DNA of 64,000 nt from Herbidospora daliensis (lineage in GTDB: Bacteria; Actinomycetota; Actinomycetes; Streptosporangiales; Streptosporangiaceae). The notes under the pieces are model-generated. The model had not been told where the DNA came from. It did not search any database and was given only the letters and a program-made list of their open reading frames with translations. The position numbers and the translations under genes were made by a program. The DNA is taken from assembly GCF_001570585.1 (NCBI RefSeq), contig NZ_BBXF01000002.1, positions 1,190,077-1,254,076 on the forward strand, given 5' to 3'. This document shows positions 58,809-64,000 of this stretch, piece after piece; positions within the stretch are counted from its first letter, which is position 1, and the number at the start of each line of letters is the position of its first letter.

Positions 58809-59326
58809 TGCGATCACGACAGTTCGTGGGCGACCTCCTGATTCTGGTGACCTTCCTGGGTGCTTTCACGGGGGAGCCGTATTTCCTGCCGTTCGGCGGC
58901 GAAGTGGTGTACGGGGGGACGTACGCACCGCTGCAGAACGTCCCCCACGAGGTCGACACCGTGGTGCGGGTGTCGGTGGACGTGTGGGCGTTCGATCTCG
59001 ACCGGGGCGGCATCCTGTTCTACGGCCTGATCCTGTGGACGGCGCTGGGCCGATACGTCCACGGCACGGCGGCCTTCGCCCTGGCGGTGGCCGCGACCGC
59101 CACCGTCCCTCTCCCGGCACTGCACCTGGCGGCGACGGCGGGCTTGGGCGCGGTGCTGGCCGACGCCGCGCGCCGGGAGCGTCAGGTCAGCGGCTCCCCG
59201 CCGTCGACCCGCAACGTCACGCCCGTGAGGAACGGGTTGGTCATCGCGAAGACCACGGCGTCGGCGATGTCCTCGGGCGTGCCGATCCGCCGGGCCGGGT
59301 TGCGGGTGCGCAGACCGGTGAAGTAG
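58808..59326 (+). CDS. Small membrane protein (tandem paralogue 2), 3' end antisense to SDR
   Basis: The 172-residue protein is a diverged copy of the preceding one (GDLLILVTFLGAF, GGTYAPLQNVP, LFYGLILWTALGRY, AAFALAVAA). Its last 48 residues have no counterpart and are encoded antisense to the SDR gene, a 145-nt convergent overlap, so it has probably lost its original stop. Unknown function. Confidence 0.65.
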   Translation: MRSRQFVGDLLILVTFLGAFTGEPYFLPFGGEVVYGGTYAPLQNVPHEVDTVVRVSVDVWAFDLDRGGILFYGLILWTALGRYVHGTAAFALAVAATATVPLPALHLAATAGLGAVLADAARRERQVSGSPPSTRNVTPVRNGLVIAKTTASAMSSGVPIRRAGLRVRRPVK

Positions 59327-59901
59327 GCGTTCTTGCCTTCCTCGCCCATGGAGTCCCAGATCCCGGTGTCGATCACCCCAGGGGAGATGGCGTTGACCCG
59401 GATGGGCCCGAGCTCGAGCGCCAACGATCGGGTGAGGAAGTCGACCGCGCCGTTGGTGATGGCGACCCCGAGATAGCCGATGGCCGGCTTGAACGCCGCC
59501 ACCCCGGAGAACAACACGAACGACCCGCCTTCGGCGATGTGCGGCGCGAAGTGCTTCGCCACCATGACCGGCCCGATGACCTTCGTGTCGAACGACCGCC
59601 GCAACGCCTTCCGATCGAGCTCACCCAGCCGCCCGCGCGCCCGCGCCGAAGCGGTCGAGACGACGTGGTCGACCCTCCCGAGCCGCCGGGCCAGCGCGGC
59701 GATGCTGTCGTCGTCGGTGACGTCGACGTACTCGGCGGTGATGTGCTCGTCGTCTTCGTAAGCCTGGCCGAGGGCTTCCTTGTCGCGCCCGGCGACGACC
59801 ACGCGGGCTCCGCAGGCGCGGGCGGCGAGGGTGACGGCATGGGCGAGCCCACTGGCCCGGCCGATCACGACGACGGTACGGCCGTCGAGTGAGGATGACA
59901 T
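59182..59901 (-). CDS. SDR-fold protein lacking the usual catalytic Tyr/Lys
   Basis: The 239-residue protein has a classical SDR length and Rossmann start but VVIGRASGLAHAV instead of TGxxxGIG, and at the active site YLGVAITNGAVDFL, where the expected YxxxK positions read Val and Asn. SPGVIDTGIWDSM and the C-terminal FLTGVTLRVDGG are normal. It may be a non-enzymatic or unusual oxidoreductase. ATG 59901 chosen; longer ORF upstream is not supported. Confidence 0.82.
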   Translation of the reverse strand: MSSSLDGRTVVVIGRASGLAHAVTLAARACGARVVVAGRDKEALGQAYEDDEHITAEYVDVTDDDSIAALARRLGRVDHVVSTASARARGRLGELDRKALRRSFDTKVIGPVMVAKHFAPHIAEGGSFVLFSGVAAFKPAIGYLGVAITNGAVDFLTRSLALELGPIRVNAISPGVIDTGIWDSMGEEGKNAYFTGLRTRNPARRIGTPEDIADAVVFAMTNPFLTGVTLRVDGGEPLT

Positions 59902-60017
59902 GTCGACACCCGCCCCTTTCGCTGGTCGCTCATCGACCGTAACGAGAGGGGAGAGGGCGGGCTGTGTGGCGGGCGGGCCGCTGGGATGTCTTTGCCTGAT
60001 CCCGGAAAGCATCCAGC

Positions 60018-60300
60018 GCGCATGGCCTGTCGACCAGGAATGGGCCGCGCTCAAGGAGTTGCTCCGGCCCGGCCGGACGGGACGTCCACGAGAAGACGAC
60101 CGGCGGTCCGTACCGGCAGCGCCGGGCGTGACGAGCCATGGCGGACGATCCACACCCGCTTCCGCCGCTGGGCGATGCTGTCGGCCGCCCAGGGCAGAGC
60201 CGGCGTGGCCGGGGACATCGACTGGCTGGTGGCGGCCGACTCCACGATCGTCCGAGCTCACCAGCACGCGGTCGCAGCCCGCTGGCGGCCTTCTGCCAGC
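60018..60300 (+). pseudogene. Degraded IS5-family transposase fragment
   Basis: Two pieces in different frames match an IS5-type transposase N-terminal half: WPVDQEWAALKELLRPGRTGRP in one frame (60018-60085) and TIHTRFRRWAML...DIDWLVAADSTIVRAHQHA in another (about 60137-60290). The last contains the first DDE Asp. A frameshift and an internal gap separate them, and the C-terminal half is missing. No terminal repeats were found. Confidence 0.7.
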
Positions 60301-60407
60301 ACGCAGCGCTTACGCTGGGACCTACGGCCGCCGCGTGATCTTCAGGCTTCAACGGTGGCTCGCCCGTTCGCGCAGCGTCTGTCTGCCGGCCTGTGTCTGG
60401 AGGACTC

Positions 60408-60812
60408 GTGCAACGTGGCGAAGTCTGGTGGGTCCAGTTCGACGAGCGGAGGTTGGTCGTCCTGCTGTCGGGAGACGAAGCGTCCGGGTTCCGGGTGATG
60501 CAGGTCGTCGCTCCGGCGGGCGTCGACATCAGCGGTCTCGGCATCGAAGTGACCGTGGGCACCGGTGAAGGACTGCCGTTCGAAGGCGCGCTGCGGCTCG
60601 CGTTCCCGCGTCCAGGATTCACCCCTTGCACGTGGCTGACCACGGTGTCACGGGACGACCTGATGGAGCGGGCGGCCGTCCTGTCCGCTGCGAAGCTCGG
60701 CGAGATCGACGATGCCCTCCGACTCGCCGAACAAGCGCAGGAGCAGACCCCGGCGACGACCGCGAGGCTCAGCGAGATGAGGAACGCCCTCCGTCTCGGT
60801 GAACTCGGGTAG
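60408..60812 (+). CDS. MazF/PemK-like toxin, no antitoxin seen
   Basis: The 134-residue protein begins RGEVWWVQFDERRLVVLLSG, the MazF-type strand pattern, and ends TWLTTVSRDDLMERAAVLSAAKLGEIDDAL (in parts), also typical. These toxins are endoribonucleases that cut mRNA. GGAGGA precedes GTG 60408; GTG 60393 is longer. No MazE-like gene lies on either side, but the transposase remnant immediately upstream may have removed it. Confidence 0.75.
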   Translation: MQRGEVWWVQFDERRLVVLLSGDEASGFRVMQVVAPAGVDISGLGIEVTVGTGEGLPFEGALRLAFPRPGFTPCTWLTTVSRDDLMERAAVLSAAKLGEIDDALRLAEQAQEQTPATTARLSEMRNALRLGELG

Positions 60813-60985
60813 ACGGGGTGGGTGGTCTCGGCCAGATGGCCGACGCCGTCCATCAAGATCATGGAGCACTAGGCGGGTAGTCGCAGGGCAGGTAACGCGT
60901 CCAGGACCAAGCCGGGCAGGCCGTACCGCGCCGCCGGACTCTGAAGGTCGGGCAGCTTGAAGACTGAGTGTGACCACAAAGGACT
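60813..60985. other. Intergenic region without a supported gene
   Basis: I see no coding or RNA gene between MazF and the terminator-like hairpin; the sequence looks like leftover of the same mobile insertion. Confidence 0.4.
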
Positions 60986-61029
60986 CAGGGCACATGGCCG
61001 CGCCGGGATCGGCGGCCGTGTGCCCTGAA
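60986..61029 (-). terminator. Hairpin terminator between MazF and YajQ genes
   Basis: A 17-bp stem (60986-61002 with 61013-61029; one U-G pair) with a 10-nt loop lies between two convergent genes, about 36 nt past the yajQ stop. Confidence 0.6.
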
Positions 61030-61064
61030 TGTGCCCTCTGGTCTTCAGTCGGAAGACGCAGGTG

Positions 61065-61556
61065 TCAGCGGTAGTTCTTGAACTGCAGCGCGATGTCCAG
61101 GTCCTTGCCCTTCAGCAGGGTGATGACCTCCTGCAGGTCGTCCTTCTTCTTGGAGCTCACCCGCAGCTCCTCGCCCTGGATCTGCGCCTTGACGCCCTTG
61201 GGCCCCTCGTCGCGGATCATCTTGGAGATCTTCTTCGCGTTCTCCTGGTCGATGCCCTCCTTGAGGGCGACCATCAGCCGATATTCCTTGCCGGAAAGCT
61301 TCGGCTCGCCCGCGTCGAGGACCTTCAGGGACAGCCCACGCTTGATCAACTTCTCGCGGAACACGTCGAGGACCGCGTTGGCCCGCTCCTCGCTGTTCGC
61401 CTTGATCTCGATGTCCTTCTGCCCGGACCAGGAGATCTCCGCGCCGGTGCCCTTGAAGTCGAAGCGGTGCCCGACCTCTTTGACCGTCTGGTTCAGCGCG
61501 TTGTCCACCTCCTGGCGGTCGATCTCAGAGACAACGTCGAAACTGCTATCGGCCAT
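61065..61556 (-). CDS. yajQ: YajQ-family protein
   Basis: The 163-residue protein matches YajQ throughout: [53 protein letters not shown] and [11 protein letters not shown] (landmarks). YajQ proteins bind nucleic acid or cyclic-di-GMP in some bacteria; the exact role here is not readable. Start ATG 61556 has GAGGA 11 nt upstream. Confidence 0.94.
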   Translation of the reverse strand: MADSSFDVVSEIDRQEVDNALNQTVKEVGHRFDFKGTGAEISWSGQKDIEIKANSEERANAVLDVFREKLIKRGLSLKVLDAGEPKLSGKEYRLMVALKEGIDQENAKKISKMIRDEGPKGVKAQIQGEELRVSSKKKDDLQEVITLLKGKDLDIALQFKNYR

Positions 61557-61573
61557 CGGTGTCCGTGTCCTCT

Positions 61574-62056
61574 CTACGTTCCTACCGACCTTAGCCGCCT
61601 CATGACCACTCGCGGCGCCACCTCGATCCCGAGCTCCCGTTCATGTGCTACGAGGGCTTCGAGTTCGGGTCCCCACTCGGCGGAGTCGAGGACGTGGAAG
61701 CCGCGCCTGGCGTACCAGGGGGCGTTCCACGGCACGTCCCTGAAGGTGGTCAGGGTGACGTGGCCGAGGGCGCAGACGGCTTCGAGGAGCGCGGTGCCCA
61801 GGCCCTTTCCCTCGTGTACGGGATGCACCGCCAGCTGGTCGAGGTGCACATACCCGTCCACGTCGCCGACGAGGGCGAAGCCCACCGGGGGCCGGCCGGT
61901 CACGAAGACACGCCCGGGATCGGAGACTTCTTCGATCATGGTGGTCCCGGGCGGGAAGACGATGCCGAGCGGGGCGAACCGCGCGTCGGCGGCCAGCTCT
62001 ATGGCGGCCAGGCCGGGCAGCTCCGCGGGGGTCGGATGTCTGATCACATCGGCCAT
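61574..62056 (-). CDS. GNAT-family N-acetyltransferase
   Basis: The 160-residue protein has the GNAT fold with the acetyl-CoA pyrophosphate loop [15 protein letters not shown] (Q/RxxGxG/A variant) preceded by LDQLAVHP, and the C-terminal [12 protein letters not shown] strand. Substrate unknown. ATG 62056 preferred; ATG 62059 and GTG-type starts near 62092 possible. It is divergent from tRNA-Tyr. Confidence 0.85.
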   Translation of the reverse strand: MADVIRHPTPAELPGLAAIELAADARFAPLGIVFPPGTTMIEEVSDPGRVFVTGRPPVGFALVGDVDGYVHLDQLAVHPVHEGKGLGTALLEAVCALGHVTLTTFRDVPWNAPWYARRGFHVLDSAEWGPELEALVAHERELGIEVAPRVVMRRLRSVGT

Positions 62057-62149
62057 CATCGGCGATGGACGTCTGGGACAAACCGATGTCACGTGTACGG
62101 CGTGAGTCCGCTATTCTTCTACCTGTCGCCGCCGAGAGGCGGATGACAC

Positions 62150-62234
62150 GGCAGGTTGCCCGAGTGGCCAAAGGGAGCGGACTGTAAATCCGTCGGCTAA
62201 GCCTACCCAGGTTCGAACCCTGGACCTGCCACCA
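62150..62234 (+). tRNA. tRNA-Tyr (anticodon GTA)
   Basis: A class II tRNA with a long variable arm: acceptor GGCAGGT (62150-62156) pairs with ACCTGCC (62224-62230), anticodon GTA at 62184-62186, TTCGAAC T-loop near 62211, and an encoded CCA at 62232-62234. Confidence 0.97.
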
Positions 62235-62239
62235 GCAGT

Positions 62240-62276
62240 GAGAACGGCCCCTGATCATCGATCAGGGGCCGTTCTC
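62240..62276. terminator. Strong hairpin terminator after tRNA-Tyr
   Basis: A perfect 17-bp stem (62240-62256 with 62260-62276) with a 3-nt loop is followed by GTTT. It also lies 11 nt beyond the stop of the convergent GAF gene. Confidence 0.8.
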
Positions 62277-62286
62277 GTTTCCCAGC

Positions 62287-63117
62287 TCAGGAAACCCACG
62301 CCTGCACCGCGATCCCCGTCAGGTCGGCCGGCCCGGCGACCACCTGCGCGACGACCGTGGCCGTGCGGCCGTCGGTGAGGGCGATCTCCACCATCGCCTC
62401 CCGGCCCTGTGCCACCAGTCGTACAGCTGCGTCTTCGAGGGCGAGCCGGTCGCGGAGCGGCAGGTCCGACGGGACCGAGGCGGGCACGACGGCGGGGGAT
62501 CTCGAGTTGAGGAATCTCGTGAACAGCGCCCGTTCGCGGCTGGCGCTCAGGTCGACCAGGCTCTGTTCGACCTCCTCGATCGCCCGGCGCATCATCGGCT
62601 TCACCTGCGCGTTCATGCGTTCGCTCATCGCGGCGATGCACAAAACCCCTTCGGTGCGGCCGGTGAGGGGGTTGCGGACGGGGCTCCCCACGGCGTCGAA
62701 CTGCTGGAACTCCTCCCACAGGTGTTCGCTGCCCGCCACCAGGTAGGTGCGCCGCTCCAGCAGCGCCGAGCCGATGGCGTTGGTGCCGATGTCCGCTTCG
62801 GCGTAGCTGAAGCCGGGGAGGACGCCGAGGCCGTCCACGGTGCGCTGCATGGCGGTCTCGCCCAGGATGCGCCGGGTCAGCGCTCCGGAGGCGTCACTCA
62901 GGAACACGCCTGAGGGGGTGTCGGCGATCTCGATCTGGAGCCGGTCGAGGATGGGCTGCGCCGCGCGCACCAGGATGCTGTCGAGGTCCAGGTCGTCGAG
63001 CAGGCGTACCCTGACGGCGCCGGGAATCAGCCCGGCGTTTTGACAGCGCTGCCACGAATTCAGGATCGGTGCGCGTACCGCCTGCTCCGCGGAGGTTGTG
63101 CTCAAAATCAACTCCAT
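62287..63117 (-). CDS. GAF-domain protein resembling the N-terminal half of DhaR/AcoR activators
   Basis: The 276-residue protein has the DhaR-like start (APILNSWQRCQNAGLIPG), a GAF-like sensor (about 70-180; FSYAEADIGTNAIGSALLERR, VRNPLTGRTEGVLCI in parts) and a short C-terminal part, but no AAA+ or Fis HTH domain. Such one-domain proteins in actinomycetes may act as regulators through other partners. Terminator shared with tRNA-Tyr. Confidence 0.8.
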   Translation of the reverse strand: MELILSTTSAEQAVRAPILNSWQRCQNAGLIPGAVRVRLLDDLDLDSILVRAAQPILDRLQIEIADTPSGVFLSDASGALTRRILGETAMQRTVDGLGVLPGFSYAEADIGTNAIGSALLERRTYLVAGSEHLWEEFQQFDAVGSPVRNPLTGRTEGVLCIAAMSERMNAQVKPMMRRAIEEVEQSLVDLSASRERALFTRFLNSRSPAVVPASVPSDLPLRDRLALEDAAVRLVAQGREAMVEIALTDGRTATVVAQVVAGPADLTGIAVQAWVS

Positions 63118-63225
63118 GATCTCGCCTGGGGCTCACAGCACAGAGCCGTCGCAACATTTCACGTTAAATCCGAATAGCGCGAACAATCGCTATAGATCGA
63201 GCAATGGACGGGCAAAGAAACCGCC

Positions 63226-64000
63226 TTACAGTGCGGGCAGCCGGAGGACGAATCGGGCCCCATGAGGGATCGCGTCCTCGACGTGGAGGGTGCCGTGGTG
63301 GGCACGCGCGATGTCGCGGGCGATGGCCAGGCCGAGGCCGGTGCCGCCGACGTCGCGGCTGCGGGCCGTGTCGAGCCGGGTGAAGGGCTGGAAGATGTGC
63401 TCGCGGTCGGTCGCGTGCACCCCCGGGCCGTCGTCGCTGACGCTGAGTTCCGCGACGTCGCCGGTGCGGCGCACCCCTACCGTGACGTCGTGGGCGGCGT
63501 GCCGCTGCGCGTTGTTCAGCAGGTTGTTCAGCACCCGGCAGATCTGAATCGGGATCCCCTCGGCCCGCACGCCGGGGGCCAGGTCGAGCCGGGCCGGATG
63601 GGGGTCGCCGATCCGGCGCGCCATCTCCTCTTCGACGAGGTCGGCCAGGTCGACGGGCTCCATGGCGGTCAGCGGCTTGGCCTCGTTGCGGGCCAGCGAG
63701 AGCAGGTCGGTGAGGATGGCCTGGAGCCGGTCGACGTCGGTCAGCGCGTGGCTGAGCAGGTCGGCGAGGTCGGTCTCGTCGGGGTGGAGCTGCGCCTCCT
63801 CCAACTGGACCCGCAGGCCGGCCAGCGGCGTGCGCAGTTCGTGGGAGGCGTCGGCGGTGAACCGCCGCTGGTGGTCGAGGGAGTGCCGCAGCGACGCGGT
63901 GGCGTCCTCCAGCTTCGTGCTGATCGCGCGTTCGTGGGTGTAGCGGCGGGCGTTGTCGACGCAGACCGCCGCGCGGTTGACCAGTTCCTCGGCCAGGGCG
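63226..64000 (-). CDS. Sensor histidine kinase, 5' part outside the window
   Basis: From the right edge the minus strand encodes the end of a GAF-like region (NRAAVCVDNARRYTHER), the HisKA H-box FTADASHELRTPLAGL, N box (VLNNLLNNAQRHA), DGPGV and GTGLGLAIARDIARAHHG G boxes, and a stop at 63226. It is a typical OmpR-type kinase, here joined to a GAF-type sensor. The N-terminus is missing. Confidence 0.9.
   Translation of the reverse strand, partial: ALAEELVNRAAVCVDNARRYTHERAISTKLEDATASLRHSLDHQRRFTADASHELRTPLAGLRVQLEEAQLHPDETDLADLLSHALTDVDRLQAILTDLLSLARNEAKPLTAMEPVDLADLVEEEMARRIGDPHPARLDLAPGVRAEGIPIQICRVLNNLLNNAQRHAAHDVTVGVRRTGDVAELSVSDDGPGVHATDREHIFQPFTRLDTARSRDVGGTGLGLAIARDIARAHHGTLHVEDAIPHGARFVLRLPAL

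Noticed and set aside
60018-60300. Intact insertion sequence
   Set aside because: Frameshifted and missing the C-terminal half; no terminal inverted repeats or target duplication found.
60648-60995. 115-codon minus-strand ORF over MazF
   Set aside because: Antisense to a recognisable MazF-like gene, no domain of its own.
62150-62234. tRNA-Tyr as an integration site
   Set aside because: No integrase gene and no second copy of the tRNA 3' end seen in the window, despite the nearby mobile remnant.

Overview
The window reads as a contiguous piece of a high-GC, many-GTG-start filamentous actinomycete chromosome. A second (EFG-less) nuo set next to korAB, a partial conservon, WYL and FCD-GntR regulators, and several promoters whose -10 box sits 6-8 nt before the start codon (leaderless mRNAs) all fit this. 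A Streptosporangiales-type genus (Nonomuraea, Streptosporangium or Herbidospora relatives) is my inference; no rRNA is present to settle it. The only RNA gene I found is a tRNA-Tyr. I saw no CRISPR array and no intact insertion sequence.

Layout. 1-14.6 kb: housekeeping and accessory genes. These are a WYL regulator (cut by the window edge), a tightly overlapped four-gene run (hypothetical, DUF1579-like, VOC, quinone-oxidoreductase-like), a membrane acyltransferase, a secreted beta-helix protein, a sensor kinase plus DUF742 pair (an incomplete conservon), an orphan barstar, an EamA exporter with its GntR regulator, an APH-like kinase behind a striking nested inverted repeat, and an NmrA-type SDR. 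14.6-39.9 kb: a large surface-polysaccharide locus. It holds an LCP ligase, a priming sugar transferase, rmlA-rmlB-rmlD (rmlC lies 19 kb away at the far end), an FkbM methyltransferase, Wzz, Wzx, Wzy-like proteins, two glycosyltransferases, an APH-like kinase and a sulfotransferase. It also holds an unusual set of secreted proteins: four beta-propellers and one beta-helix, two of them paralogous propellers and one carrying LamG and PKD modules. 40-55.7 kb: an energy module. korAB lies behind a cysteine-type leader peptide, then come a polysaccharide deacetylase and nuoABCH, then nuoIJKLMN. No nuoD, E, F or G is present, and two opposite-strand genes (a Ser/Thr kinase and a helix-hairpin-helix protein) split the nuo set. 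55.8-64 kb: an M48 protease, a PPOX flavoprotein, a secreted propeller, tandem small membrane proteins, a divergent SDR, an IS5-type transposase remnant beside an orphan MazF, YajQ, a GNAT enzyme, tRNA-Tyr, a GAF-only regulator and the 3' part of a histidine kinase.

How the genes may work together. The 14.6-39.9 kb genes contain what is needed to make dTDP-L-rhamnose, start a lipid-linked repeat unit, add sugars, flip, polymerise and control chain length, and ligate the polymer to peptidoglycan through LCP. The sulfotransferase and FkbM enzyme suggest decoration. The secreted propellers and beta-helices are the least explained part, and I consider them the best candidate for an undescribed system (polysaccharide binding, processing or surface display). 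In the energy module, KorAB would make reduced ferredoxin and the EFG-less complex I would oxidise it; the missing NuoD must be encoded elsewhere or the complex is atypical. TTA codons in three polysaccharide-locus genes hint at bldA-type developmental control.
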